Assembly (NCBI GenBank): GCA_016584305.1
Contig: JACEEZ010015331.1
Coordinates: 1 to 64,000, forward strand
Length of the DNA: 64,000 nt
From: Chionoecetes opilio
Lineage: Eukaryota > Arthropoda > Malacostraca > Decapoda > Majidae
Direction: 5' to 3'
Shown: positions 45,660 to 55,375 of the stretch, piece after piece
How the letters are laid out: every line of letters begins with the position of its first letter
Numbering within the stretch: the first letter of the stretch is position 1
Made by a program: the position numbers and the translations under genes
Notes under the pieces: generated by a model
The model's database searches: none
What the model saw: the letters and a program-made list of their open reading frames with translations, nothing else
What the model was told of the DNA's origin: nothing

Positions 45660-46470
45660 TATAAACATATAGTTGTAGTATTTATTAAATGACCAAGGAA
45701 GTCTAGCTACCTAGTACCGACTTAATAAGTAGTGTTCTGTTTTTATTTTGAACGTGTCTTTGTTTTGTATGATCTTCAAGTTGCCAGGTAGGCCATTGAA
45801 GAGAATACATCCATAATAAGTGACAAACCTTTTTTGTAATTCTGTGTGGGGAAATATTGGTCCAAGGTTGTGTCTGTTTCTGGTATATTGTGTATTTCTA
45901 ATGCTGTATTTAATTGAATGAAGTTTTGTCCGTAAAACTGATTATGTATTAGCTTAAAACATTCTAACTTGTATGTATCTTGGATTTTAAGAATTTTTAA
46001 GTTTCTAAATAAAATAGATGTATGTTCATAATGACCTACATAACTTATTGTGCGTACAATTCGTTTTTGCAAAAGAACTAGTGTCTTGATAGCTGTGTTT
46101 GTAGCCATTCCCCAGACACCATTACAATAGTGTCAATATGGGTAAAACAAGGTGTAGTAAACAAGCAATAAGGTGTCACGGGTTAATTGATGCTTTATTT
46201 TATGTAATATTCCTGATGATTTTGATAGTTTACTGCTTATAGTATTGATAGGGTCTCTCCAGGTAAGTTTGTCATCAATATCGATACCTAGATATTTAAT
46301 TGAGTTAGCTCTTTCTATTTTTTCACCACAAATATCAATATTTGAATCACCAAAATCCTTATTCCCAGCAAATATAAGGTATTTAGGTTTCTTTATGTTT
46401 ATTGATAATTTATTGGTTGTTAACCAAGATGATACAGACTCAAGTTCTGTTTATGGTATTGATTAGGGAG
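45660..46470 (-). pseudogene. Non-LTR reverse transcriptase, C-terminal half
   Basis: On the minus strand: 'SSWLTTNKLSINIKKPKYL', then 'IKYLGIDIDDKLTWRDPI', then after a gap the frame 45776-46108 with 'LVLLQKRIVRTISY..HTSILFRNLKILKIQDTYKLECFKL'. These are post-catalytic blocks (LSxNxxKTxxL, YLGVxIDxxLxW, QkriiRii....Tsplf..l.ilki.diy). It is a different LINE lineage from the CR1-like copies. Truncated at both sides. Confidence 0.8.
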
Positions 46471-46675
46471 TCTTTGTTTTGTGCCTTGATCTCATTACTT
46501 TCTTCCTCCCTCCTTCCCTCCTGTCCTGTCCTCCCTTCCTCTCCCTCCATCACATGACTCACTACGTTAGGCAAGCAATGGGCGTCAATTTCAGAATCAG
46601 CATTTTTTCCTCCCTTTCATCAATACTTGCGAACTTTATTTTTCAAATTCAATTTTTCGATCTTCAACCCCATTT

Positions 46676-46706
<31 letters not shown>

Positions 46707-46984
46707 GTAATACATACGAATGCATAGAATCCATAGGAAGAATATATACCAGGAGACCTTTTGGTCTATAACGAGGGTATCTGCTGAAATACATGCTACT
46801 AACAAACTACATTTAAGAGACCAGTCGGAAAGGATACCATGTCCCTAAAGAAGATAGGAACATGGAGGTTTCATAGTAAAGAAAGAGAGGGAAGTAATGC
46901 TAACTAAAACTACCGCTAACACTAATCAATCCGAAGGATATAAATAATATAACTCTCGGGGCATTATCAAAATCCATCTTCTTT
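46471..46984. other. Non-genic stretch
   Basis: CT-rich 46500-46560 and a GGAGGAGG run at about 46676-46705. No gene recognised. Confidence 0.5.
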
Positions 46985-48274
46985 AAAGTTTTTTGTTTTT
47001 ATATGTAATTATTGTGCTGGACTCGACAACATTAGCTGGTAAGTTGTTCCCCCGATTGACAACTCTGACATTGAAATAGTTCTTTCGAAGATCTATGATG
47101 ATCGTAACGCTGTCCATTCAGTTTTAAAACATTTTTTCTTGTTGCCACTTGAGGAGAAAGCTCGAATAGGTTCTTGTGATAAATGATATTGAACCCTTTA
47201 AGGACCTTAAAAATACATATATATATCAAGTCCCCACGGATTCTACGATTCTTTAAGGAAAACATATATAGCTTTCTCAACCTCTCTTCACGAGTTGAAT
47301 TTCGTAGAGATGGAATCAGTTTGGTCGCTCTTCTCTGAACTGATTCTAATTTGGCTTCATCTTTTACGAAACAAGGCGACTTGAATTGAACGGCACATTC
47401 TAATTGTGGCCTAACCAAATATGTGTATAAGCGTGTCATTACTTTCAACGTTTTATATTCAAAGTTTCGTTTAATGAAGCCCAAGAGCATAATAGCCCTT
47501 TTACTAGTACCGAAGCAATGCATACTAGTTTTAAGATCATTACTAATGATGACCCTTTTCCTGCCGTACTTTAATTTACGACTTATTCTGCATCTGAAGT
47601 TAAATTTAAGGCTATCTTGACCTTTATGAATTAACTTATTTATCGGAATTAGATTTTGATAGCCATTTATCGCTCCAATCCGATAGCTTATCTAGATCAC
47701 GTTGTATAAGTTCGCAGTCATCAGATTTTCTAGTATATGATTTACCGCCTGATTTGGTGTCATCAGCAAATTTCGATATTTTAGATACAAGCCCACAGTC
47801 TAGATCGTTGATATACATCAGAAAAAGAGTTGGACACAAGACCGAGCCCTGAGGCACCCCACTTGTAACATCTAACTATTATGATGCCTCGCCATTAATT
47901 AATACACGTTGCTTACGGTTTGAAAGCCAGTCTCCAATCCATAAACACAACTGCTCTCCTGAACCATGCGCCCTTAATTTGGTTAATAGCCGCGTATGGG
48001 GAAATGTATCGAAGGTTTTCTGAAAATCAAGGTATATTATATACAAGGGTAGGCTACTTTAGCGCGTCCTATATTGAATATATGACATTGAAACAATCGA
48101 GTAAGTTAGTTAAGCAAAGATCTGTGTTTTACGATAACCATGCAGGGAGTTTAATATTAAGTTGCTTTCAATAAGATAGGACGCAATTATATCCTTGATT
48201 CGATTAGTTTGTAAGAGCAAGGCATTGAGTGATCTAGCTCTGTAGCTACACGTCTTATGTCTAAGTTAAGTTTG
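46985..48274 (-). pseudogene. CR1/L2-like LINE reverse transcriptase, second lineage
   Basis: Minus frames: 47636-47857 carries GVPQGSVLCPTLFLMYINDL-type sequence and KISKFADDTK (the FADD catalytic pair present), and 47032-47523 carries 'KRAIMLLGFIKRNF', 'LYTYLVRPQLECAVQF' and 'LESVQRRATKLIPSLRNSTREERL'. Upstream, 47860-48170 holds the palm entry block with several stops. It is distinct in sequence from the 23-kb LINE. It breaks off at the hAT element. Confidence 0.85.
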
Positions 48275-48282
48275 TTTATATG

Positions 48283-48808
48283 CAGAGCTGGGCACTTTGA
48301 ATGTATTTAAATACTAAATACATGGGAGAAATGTATTTAAATACTAAATACTAAATACATTTTACGAATGTATTTAAATACTAAATACATCAATTGTATT
48401 TAAATACATTTGTAAATACATTTTAAATACACACAAATTTTAACATGTCCGAAAAAAATGAATTTCCTTAGGATTTCCTTAGATTTTGAGTTTCCTTAGA
48501 AATTTCCTTCTCAGGCCTAAATCTCCTTAAAATCTGAACATTTCCTTGCCAGTGGAAACCCTGGTTCACTGTAACATCAGGGTTGCCAGATAGTTGGGCG
48601 GGTTTATGGCCAAATTAACTAATAAAAAAGTATTTAAATTTCTATATTAAATGTATTTAAATACAATGTATTTAAATACTCATAAAGGTATTTAAATACT
48701 GTATTTAAATACATGACAACCAATGTATTTATAAATACATTTCTAAATACACAAATGTATTTAGATATGTATTTAAATACAATTGTATTTAAATACTGCC
48801 CAGCTCTG
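48283..48808. mobile_element. hAT-type MITE with ATTTAAATAC repeats (526 bp)
   Basis: Terminal inverted repeats CAGAGCTGGGCA and TGCCCAGCTCTG, flanked by a perfect 8-bp duplication TTTATATG (48275-48282 and 48809-48816), the hAT signature. The interior is dominated by GTATTTAAATAC-type words in both halves. No transposase. A truncated relative lies at 39687-39985. Confidence 0.9.
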
Positions 48809-48816
48809 TTTATATG

Positions 48817-49106
48817 TATGACAAGGCAGGGCGATCTACTGGCGATCTTCTAGCTTTCCTAACTGAATCTTGCTCATCCTCCTTTTGGGGTTTTGGTGAA
48901 ACTTTTGCTGTTGCCCTTGACATATCAAAAGCTTTTGATAGAGTCTGGCACAAATCTTTAATTTCCAAACTACCCTCATTCGGTTTCTATCCTTCTCTCT
49001 GTACCTTCATCTTAAGTTTCCTTTCAAACCGTTCTATTGCAGCTACTGTAGACGGACATTGTTCTTCTCCTAAATTTATCAATAATGGTGTTCCCCAGGG
49101 TTCTGT
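48817..49106 (+). pseudogene. Jockey-like LINE reverse transcriptase, first segment
   Basis: 'GRSTGDLLAFLTESC', 'VALDISKAFDRVWHKSLISK' and 'NNGVPQGSVLSP': palm motifs of Jockey-superfamily reverse transcriptase in one open frame. The element is interrupted at 49107-49114 by a hAT insertion and resumes at 54123. The 5' part (endonuclease) is absent. Confidence 0.9.
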
Positions 49107-49570
49107 CCTATCACCAAAGGTGGGCATTCCGCAATTTTAGTCCGCAATTCCGCAATTCCGCAACTTACGGAATGGTAATTCGGTTGCGGAATTGCGCAAT
49201 TACGGATGCCTGAAAAAATTGCGGAATTGCGAATTGCGGACCGCCAAAATTTTGAAACTCAATCGCAATAACTTGCGGAATGGGTAATTCGGTTGCGGAA
49301 TTGCGCAATTACGGATACCTGAAAAAATGCAGAATTGCGGGTTGCGGACCGCCAAAATTTTGAAATGCAATCGCAATAATTGTGACGGTCACCACCTTCA
49401 AAGTGGCAAGTGCCCGCGTGAACATAAGTTCCCACCAAATATTGTGGAGACGACACTGCCAACTGCCAACTTGCCAAGTGTAGTACAGTCACTCAGTCAG
49501 TGCGTGCTGGAACTTGGGATTGAGAGCGTGTACGCTGGCCGTGTGTGTGATTAGTTGCCAACCTCCACAT

Positions 49571-50353
49571 CAGGGGCGTATTTAGGATCTTGAAACATTG
49601 TGGGCTTAGCCCAGCCAAGGGATATCTTCACATTTTTACATGATAATTTTATTTATGAGTATAATGAATATAAGATGTGAGACACTGCTCTACCAACTGG
49701 CTCCGGTAATTTGCTTAGGATAACTTTCGAATCATGAAATTAAATTCAAATTAAGACAATCTCAGTTGGGGTTCAACTTCGTTATTATTTTTATTTTCAT
49801 CAGTAGGAGTAAAACCCTAAGAAAAAGAGAGCTTTGGCGTGATGAAGCAGTTATATAGATTGTATATTCCCAATGCTTTGTTCAGTACTGAAATCTGACC
49901 AACCTCGGTCTTGCAATTACTTTTTTTTTTTTTTACATCACAAAGGACTGGCCAAGGACACACAAAAATGCTCTTCGAAAAAAATGCACTTCTGTTAACT
50001 CTGTGTCTTCTTGTCCATCTGATATTCTCTTCTTCACCTCTCCAAAAAGTATTTTGGTGTCTCCTCTGTCATGCACTCCTCATCTCCTCTGTTCTCTCCT
50101 CCTGTTCTCTCCACCTCTCTCATGTCCTGCTCATAAAAAGGATGCCATCAGCATTTATGCTAAGTAACATCTAACCAAATATCTTGTTTTTTACTAAAAT
50201 TTGATGTTGGCCCCAGTCAGAGCTTATCTTATTTTTGAGCGAAAAAATAAATAATAAATGAAAAAAAAAAAAAAAAAGGTTTTTGAGATCCGGGACTATT
50301 CATAAAACATTCGGGGCTACAGCCCCCAATGCCCAGGCCTAACTACGCCCCTG
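49571..50353. mobile_element. hAT-like element CAGGGGCGTA.. (783 bp)
   Basis: Ends CAGGGGCGTATTTAGG and CCTAACTACGCCCCTG are inverted repeats. The flanks CTCCACAT and GCCCACAT are a possible decayed 8-bp duplication. Inside, 49935-49965 is a reversed fragment of the Jockey-like LINE 3' end (CATCACAAAGGACTGGCCAA, compare 55110-55135). No transposase. Confidence 0.65.
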
Positions 50354-50621
50354 CAGCCCACATGCTGAACCAGAAGAAGTGGGAGGAGGAGGAGGAGGAG
50401 GAAGAGGAAGATTAGTAGCTTACTTAGATTAGTGATTACTAGCCAGTAGACTGTGAAGTGTAAAAGTAAAGAAAAACACTAAAAGAGACAAAGACTTAAT
50501 TGTGAAGGACAAGTAACAAGTATAGACAGAAACAGAATCGGAATACAGAAGTATTAAACACTAATAAAGAGTCTAGAGACATATTTTGTTTTAATTGTAG
50601 GTGTTTTGTTTTAATTATAGG

Positions 50622-50701
50622 TGTTACGTGGCTATATCAGGTTCTCTCCGAGGGCCAAAGAAACTGTGATCTCCGGCTTGTGTTTATTTCCTCTTTGGTT
50701 T
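50622..50701 (-). repeat. 3' LTR remnant
   Basis: TGTTACGTGGCTATATCAGG to TTTCCTCTTTGGTTT is identical to the first 80 bp (plus-strand sense) of the LTR at 52810. It then departs into GGGGCAGTGTGACGAAGACA, an inverted piece of the other LTR end. Confidence 0.85.
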
Positions 50702-50739
50702 AGGGGCAGTGTGACGAAGACACAGCCACAGTCGAGACA

Positions 50740-51180
50740 CGTTCTCCACGTCAGGCCCGCCAAGACAGCGTCCATCAGGCGGGAGAAAGACGCTGGGCCG
50801 TTGCAGACTCCGAAGGGGAGGACCTCGAACTCCCATAGTTGGCCATTACCTGTGCTGAAGGCAGTCTTCGCCTTGTCCTTCCCACGAATAGGGATTTGCC
50901 AGTAGCCACTCTGTAGGTCTAGCGTAGAGAACCATCTGGAACCGTGGAGGGCCTCCAACGTGTCGTCAATACGCGGGAGTGGTTGAGCATCCTTCACTGT
51001 GACAGCATTCAGGCGCCGATAATCCACACAAAACCTTAGTGACCCGTCCTTTTTTTTCGCCAACACCACAGGGGACGACCAAGGACTTGTCGATGGTCTG
51101 ATAATCCCGTGCCGAGCCATGGAATCGACTTGAGAACGTTCCTCTTCTCGGCGTGCTGGTGGTTGTCGTCGTTGTCAATC
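50740..51180 (-). pseudogene. Gypsy-type reverse transcriptase, N-terminal part
   Basis: 'RPSTSPWSSPVVLAKKKDG', 'LRFCVDYRRLNAVT', 'PLPRIDDTLEAL', 'FSTLDLQSGYWQIPI', 'FGVCNGPASFSRLMD': blocks 1-4 of Ty3/Gypsy reverse transcriptase. It stops before the YxDD catalytic motif, where an LTR-derived fragment is joined. It is out of frame with the protease by an indel at about 51170. Inactive. Confidence 0.9.
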
Positions 51181-52121
51181 GGTTGCTTGATTGGAGGTCC
51201 TTTTGTGTAGATGCGATGCTCCGCAAGACTAGTTAACCCGTTGTCGTCCTCTCCCTGCGCGAATATATCCCCATAGTCCATTAGGAGGTTCCTCAGGTCA
51301 CAGGTTTGAGATGGCGTCAGACCGGTAGGAATAACCGGAAAGATCGTTGTGCCCGAGAAGTTTGTTGGCGTGTCCGTAAGCTCCCCTGGATCTACTGAGC
51401 CAATCTCCCACCCTTTTTGCAATCGTACTGGCTCCGCAGTGTGATTGGCAATGGCGAAGACTGATGAGCCTCCATCCGATACAGTGGGTACTGCCCTTAG
51501 CCCGGGGGGAAGCTTCGTGGTAGGAGAGAAGACAGTGATGTTGCTTAGAACGTCGTGATGCAGGAGTATTTGCCGCCGGCTGTTGAGCGGAAGGTCAATG
51601 TTCTGAGGAAGATATAAGATCCTGGGAGCAGTGTCACGATTTCCTCCAGGCTCTGCTGTACTTTCGTGATCCAAAATTTTTACTCTGAGTGGTTTAAGGA
51701 CGTCCATCCCGAGTATTCCGTCCACTCCCGATAAGCCCTTCAGGACAATAAGTGGACCCTGTAATACGTTCTCGTCCCACTGCAGCTGAAGCCGTCTAGT
51801 CTCTCCAGCTACAGCCAATGTCGTCCCGTCGGCTCCTTGAACAGGTGATGTACATTGGAGATTCCCCAAGTTATGCTTATGCTGGTTGTAGAAGGTGAAG
51901 GAAAGGCAGCTGCGGCTGGCTCCCGTGTCAACCAAGACTAACGCCTTATTTCCTTGCACGGTGATGGGCACTGTGATGTTATTGGCATCAGGCCTTATGG
52001 GGTTCATCCAGTGCCCTACGGACGACCCCCGTTGGAGTTTAAAGGCCGGAATTTGTTGGTAGAGTTTCTGGCCTTGCGACACTCCCGTTGTAGGTGACCA
52101 ATGTTGCCACAGTTCCAGCAC
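51036..52121 (-). CDS. Gypsy-type pol N-terminus with aspartic protease
   Basis: The frame overlaps gag by 106 bp in the -1 frame, as expected for ribosomal frameshift expression. The active site is DTGAS at about residues 65-69 (LVLVDTGASRSCLS), followed by an ILGMDVL motif near residue 136, which pairs with it in retropepsins. Downstream come about 150 residues of linker (..PTLTPSQ.. LRNLLMDYGDIFA) leading to the reverse transcriptase. The frame is open but the junction with reverse transcriptase is shifted at about 51170, so the polyprotein is broken. The listed start is only where the frame opens; translation would start in gag. Confidence 0.85.
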   Translation of the reverse strand: MLELWQHWSPTTGVSQGQKLYQQIPAFKLQRGSSVGHWMNPIRPDANNITVPITVQGNKALVLVDTGASRSCLSFTFYNQHKHNLGNLQCTSPVQGADGTTLAVAGETRRLQLQWDENVLQGPLIVLKGLSGVDGILGMDVLKPLRVKILDHESTAEPGGNRDTAPRILYLPQNIDLPLNSRRQILLHHDVLSNITVFSPTTKLPPGLRAVPTVSDGGSSVFAIANHTAEPVRLQKGWEIGSVDPGELTDTPTNFSGTTIFPVIPTGLTPSQTCDLRNLLMDYGDIFAQGEDDNGLTSLAEHRIYTKGPPIKQPIDNDDNHQHAEKRNVLKSIPWLGTGLSDHRQVLGRPLWCWRKKRTGH

Positions 52122-52765
52122 CTGAGTTCATCCTTGCTACGACGCTGTTCTGGTGTCCTGCGTCGCTCTCCTGTATTGTCGTTCAACAGGTGGCGCTGCA
52201 GGGCGGCAATAGTGGATTCTAGCTGGTCAAGGCGAGAAGGTGCAGGTTGTTCTGTGGCTGCCACGATAACTGGTGTCGGTGAAAGGGTTTTCATCAGCTG
52301 GTGATGACGTTCAGCTTCTTCCCAGGCCGTCTCCAGGGTTGTAGTTCTTGTTCTTAATACCTCTCGTTTTAGATTGAGGGGCAAGGCTTTCAAGAAGGCT
52401 TCCATAGCTTCCCACTCGATGATGGGTTGCCCTGCTCCATTGAATGCACGGTTGGCCAGCTGTCGAGCCTGTCTTGTCAAAGCGCGCAGGCTCAGGTCCC
52501 CCTGTGTGAGAGTGGCGAGGTCCCTTCGGCTAGCATTTTCTTCATCTGGGTGGCCAAGTTTTTTTTTTAATGCTGTCTTCCATTCCTCCCACGTAGCTGC
52601 TGTGATGGCTGTTGTTACATCATTGCCAACGTCGCCGATGGTAATCTTACACCATTTGGCGCGTCGCCCAGTTGGGATTTCTTGAAGTTCGCAGTGTAGC
52701 TCGAAACGGTTCAGCCAATTGTCAATGGTGTCGTTATCCGGGTTGAAGGGGCGTTGTTTCTCCAT
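52016..52765 (-). CDS. Gypsy-type gag (249 aa) with CCHC zinc knuckle
   Basis: Structural protein of the LTR element. ATG at 52765 lies about 45 bp from the 5' LTR edge. Residues about 1-165 resemble a Gypsy retrotransposon capsid region (WLNRFELHCELQEIP, AWEEAERHH). The zinc knuckle is CWNCGNIGHLQREC with C216, C219, H224, C229 (CX2CX4HX4C). An intact open frame suggests recent insertion, though the element as a whole is deleted. The -1 overlap with the protease frame begins after the knuckle. Confidence 0.9.
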   Translation of the reverse strand: MEKQRPFNPDNDTIDNWLNRFELHCELQEIPTGRRAKWCKITIGDVGNDVTTAITAATWEEWKTALKKKLGHPDEENASRRDLATLTQGDLSLRALTRQARQLANRAFNGAGQPIIEWEAMEAFLKALPLNLKREVLRTRTTTLETAWEEAERHHQLMKTLSPTPVIVAATEQPAPSRLDQLESTIAALQRHLLNDNTGERRRTPEQRRSKDELRCWNCGNIGHLQRECRKARNSTNKFRPLNSNGGRP

Positions 52766-52923
52766 GGTGCTCCGTATGTGGCCAGTCGGAGGACCACCGC
52801 TGCCGCCAGTGTTACGTGGCTATATCAGGTTCTCTCCGAGGGCCAAAGAAACTGTGATCTCCGGCTTGTGTTTATTTCCTCTTTGGTTTTACAAGTTCCT
52901 TTGGTACATACAGAATATATATT

Positions 52924-53916
52924 TCACTGCCCCTTGGCAGCGGCTAGGCACCAGACTCCTAAGTCCTCCTCGGGTACCAACTGGACAGGGAGCGACCGTC
53001 CCGGTGTGGGTGGCTTGGTGCACGTTGGTGTCCCCTGGGGACTGGGTGCCCAACAGGAGAGGCGGCCAGGAGTCCCACCGCGGTTGGCCTCAGTCACCAA
53101 CAGGACAGGGATTGAGCGTCCCGGTGTGGGTGGATTGAGGTGGGGCGGTGTCTTCAATGGGCTGGACGTCCAACGGGAGAGGCGGCCAGGAGTCTCACCG
53201 CGATTGGCCTTACCACCGAGGCCTCTGCGGCTCGGTGATGGCGTGATGGGGGAGGTAGGGAAGGGCACCGCCAGGAGCGCCTGTAACTGACGGCGTGCAT
53301 GGGTCAGTCGGGGTGTGTAAGGCGGGGAACACCCGCCTTTTCCAGCTGCACGGGGATCCGCCACAGCCTCCTGTAGATAGTGGAAGAGAGGAACAGGACG
53401 GGGAGGACAGGTAGGGAATGACGGAGTGGGAGTAGGAGTTGAGGTGCTCTCACGGTGACGAGCTGGCGTCAACACCGGAGTAGGGATGGGAGTTGGGTGG
53501 CTCTCACGGTGACTGATGGTTGTCTGAACCGGACGGAGTAAGGGAGGTGAGGTGAGGAGAGGAAGCCTGGGGGACTTTGCGTCGCGGCCAGGGAGGAGGA
53601 GAGGAAGCCTGGGGGACTTTGCGTCGCGGCCAGGGAGGAGGAGAGGAAGTCTGGGGGACTTTGCGTCGCGGCCAGGGAGGAGGAGAGGAAGTCTGGGGGA
53701 CTTTGCGTCGCGGCCAGGGAGGAGGAGAGGAAGTATTGGGGGCATGGCGCTCCAACCAGGACTGACTCCCTGAATCAGAATATAAAAAGAGAAAGCAGGA
53801 GATGGGGAAGTGGGGACAGGGAGAAGAGAGAGAGGACTCCCTGTGGCTGTTGCGCGCCTTATATACCCCTCGCTCTCCTTGAGCTTGAACTTGAGTGCGG
53901 CCACCATGCTGATCAT
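52924..53916 (-). CDS. Open frame inside the LTR (330 codons), coding status doubtful
   Basis: A continuous minus-strand frame fills most of the LTR. The product is low-complexity: four 14-residue LPLLLPGRDAKSPR repeats (from the 42-bp minisatellite), then Pro/Thr/Arg-rich sequence with two TPGRLS-containing repeats. No domain. A second frame (53504-54109) is also open across the minisatellite, as expected when a repeat unit length is a multiple of three. It may simply be GC-rich DNA with few stops. Confidence 0.2.
   Translation of the reverse strand: MISMVAALKFKLKESEGYIRRATATGSPLSLLPVPTSPSPAFSFYILIQGVSPGWSAMPPILPLLLPGRDAKSPRLPLLLPGRDAKSPRLPLLLPGRDAKSPRLPLLLPGRDAKSPRLPLLTSPPLLRPVQTTISHRESHPTPIPTPVLTPARHRESTSTPTPTPSFPTCPPRPVPLFHYLQEAVADPRAAGKGGCSPPYTPRLTHARRQLQALLAVPFPTSPITPSPSRRGLGGKANRGETPGRLSRWTSSPLKTPPHLNPPTPGRSIPVLLVTEANRGGTPGRLSCWAPSPQGTPTCTKPPTPGRSLPVQLVPEEDLGVWCLAAAKGQ
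53551..53740. repeat. 42-bp minisatellite, 4 units, in LTR
   Basis: Unit GGACTTTGCGTCGCGGCCAG plus GGAGGAGGAGAGGAAGYCTG; ACTTTGCG recurs at 53574, 53616, 53658 and 53700. Confidence 0.95.
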
Positions 53917-54122
53917 TCCCGTGTCTTGATTGTGGCTGTGTCTTCGTCACAATAGGTGTCAAAATTAGTTTGCGGAATTGCGGAATTGCGGAATTGCGAT
54001 TGCGAAAAAGCCTATCTGAAAAAAATTGCGGAATTGCGATTGCGGACTGGTGCAAGTCGGAATTGCGGAATTGCGATTGCGGAATTGGAAATAAAATTGC
54101 GATGCCCACCTCTGCCTATCAC

Positions 54123-55165
54123 TCACTCTCTTTCTATTATTCATTAATGATCTTCTAAGTCTAACTCAAAGTCCTACCCACTCCTACGCTGATGATTCAA
54201 CCCTGCATTTTTCAACGTCGTTTATTAGACGTCCAACTCAACAGGAACCAAGTGATTCACGGAGAGGTGCCACCGAGAGCCTAACTTCTGACCTTTCTAT
54301 AATTTCTGATTGGGGCAAAACAAACCTTGTTTTGTTCAATGCCTCAAAAACCCAATTTCTTCACCTATCTACTTGACAAACCCTACCAGATAACTATCCC
54401 TCTTCTTCAATGACACTCAACTATCTCCTTCTACAATGAACATTCTAGGACTATCCTTTACTAAAATTCTGAACTGGAAATCTCACATCTCATCTCTTGC
54501 TAAAACAGCTTCTAAGAAGTTAGGTGTCCTGTGGCGTCTGCGTCCTTTTTTTTCTCCCTCCCAATTGCTTGCTCTCTACAGGGGCCTTATCCGCCCATGT
54601 ATGGAGTATGTCTCACATGTTTGGGGAGGTTCCACTCATACAGCTCTCCTAAACAGGGTTGAGTCAAAAGCTTTTCGTCTCATCAACTCCTCTCCTCTGA
54701 CTGACTGTCTTCAATCTTTAAATCACCGCCGCAATGTTGCTTCTCTTGCTATCTTCTACCGTTATTTTCATGCTCACTGCTCTTCTGAACTTGCTAACTG
54801 CATGCCTCCCCCCCTCCCGCGGTTTTGCTGCACAAGACTTTCTACTCATTTTCATCCCTATTCTGTCCATCTTCCTAATGCAAGAGTTAATCAGTATCTT
54901 TACTCTTTCATCCCTTTCACTGGTAAACTCTGGAACTCTCTTCCTGTTTCTATTTTTCCACTTTCCTACGACTTTAATCTTTTCAAGAGAAGAGTAACAA
55001 GACACCTCCCGAACTAAATTGGCCCACCCCTCTTTTTTATTTTATTCTCTTACTGTCTTCTTTATTGGGACTGGCAACTAAAGCGAGCTTTTTGTTACCC
55101 ATTTTTGTTTTGCCCTTGGCCAGTCCTTTGTGATGTAAGGTGAAGGGATTATCTTGTTAAATATT
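54123..55165 (+). pseudogene. Jockey-like LINE reverse transcriptase, second segment and 3' UTR
   Basis: Continues from 49106 after the hAT insertion: 'FINDLL', then LPTPTLMIQP-like decay where the catalytic YADD should lie (the codons for SYADDSTLHF are readable in another frame, at about 54180-54210). The 193-codon frame 54436-55017 follows with 'LGLSFTKILNWKSHI', 'LYRGLIRPCMEYVSHVWGG', 'LNRVESKAFRLIN' and 'NARVNQYLYSFIPFTGKLWNSLP'. It ends at a stop and a T-rich 3' UTR with TTGGCCAGTCCTTTGTGATG. Confidence 0.9.
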
Positions 55166-55375
55166 TCCATCTCTGGGGCAGCATTTTCGAACACTACTAA
55201 GACCATCTTAGGGGACTAAGACCATCTTAGCGCTAGTTGGACATTTTCGAAAGCAAATTTCGCTCCGCCTAGGACAGCGCAGCGAGTGTAGGCTAAGGCA
55301 GGGTTGGGATTGTCTTAGCCCGCAATTTTCTCCGTCACCACAACAACAATGGTTATATTATTGGTTATATATTAT

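Larger units (their letters stand above)
50622..53951 (-). mobile_element. Ty3/Gypsy-type LTR retrotransposon, internally deleted (3.3 kb)
   Basis: Bounded on the plus strand by TGTTACGTGG and GTCTTCGTCACA, i.e. TG..CA, with a perfect 5-bp duplication ATAGG (50617-50621 and 53952-53956). Minus-strand order: 5' LTR 53951-52810, CTGGCGGCAGCGGTGGTCC leader (possible primer-binding site), gag, protease, start of reverse transcriptase, then a remnant 3' LTR 50701-50622. The rest of reverse transcriptase, RNase H, integrase and most of the 3' LTR are deleted. Inserted inside the hAT-type element 49115-54114. Confidence 0.9.
52810..53951 (-). repeat. 5' LTR (1142 bp) of the Gypsy-type element
   Basis: Read on the minus strand it begins TGTGACGAAGACACAGCCAC and ends ..CCACGTAACA. 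It contains a GC-rich Pro/Ser/Arg-coding open frame (52924-53916) and a 42-bp minisatellite (53551-53740). Only its last 80 bp are retained at the 3' LTR. Confidence 0.85.
49115..54114. mobile_element. hAT-type element with GCGGAATTGC repeats, carrying nested elements (5.0 kb)
   Basis: Ends CAAAGGTGGGCAT and ATGCCCACCTCTG, flanked by a perfect 8-bp duplication CCTATCAC (49107-49114 and 54115-54122). Removing it rejoins the Jockey-like reverse transcriptase between ..GSVLSP and the following domain. Both flanking parts of the interior are made of GCGGAATTGCGG words (49130-49380 and 53962-54105), including a tandem copy at about 49160-49375. No hAT transposase; without the LTR element it would be about 1.67 kb. 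Confidence 0.9.

Noticed and set aside
50622..53951. Intact, active LTR retrotransposon
   Set aside because: Catalytic reverse transcriptase motif, RNase H and integrase are missing, the 3' LTR is an 80-bp remnant, and the pol frame is shifted.
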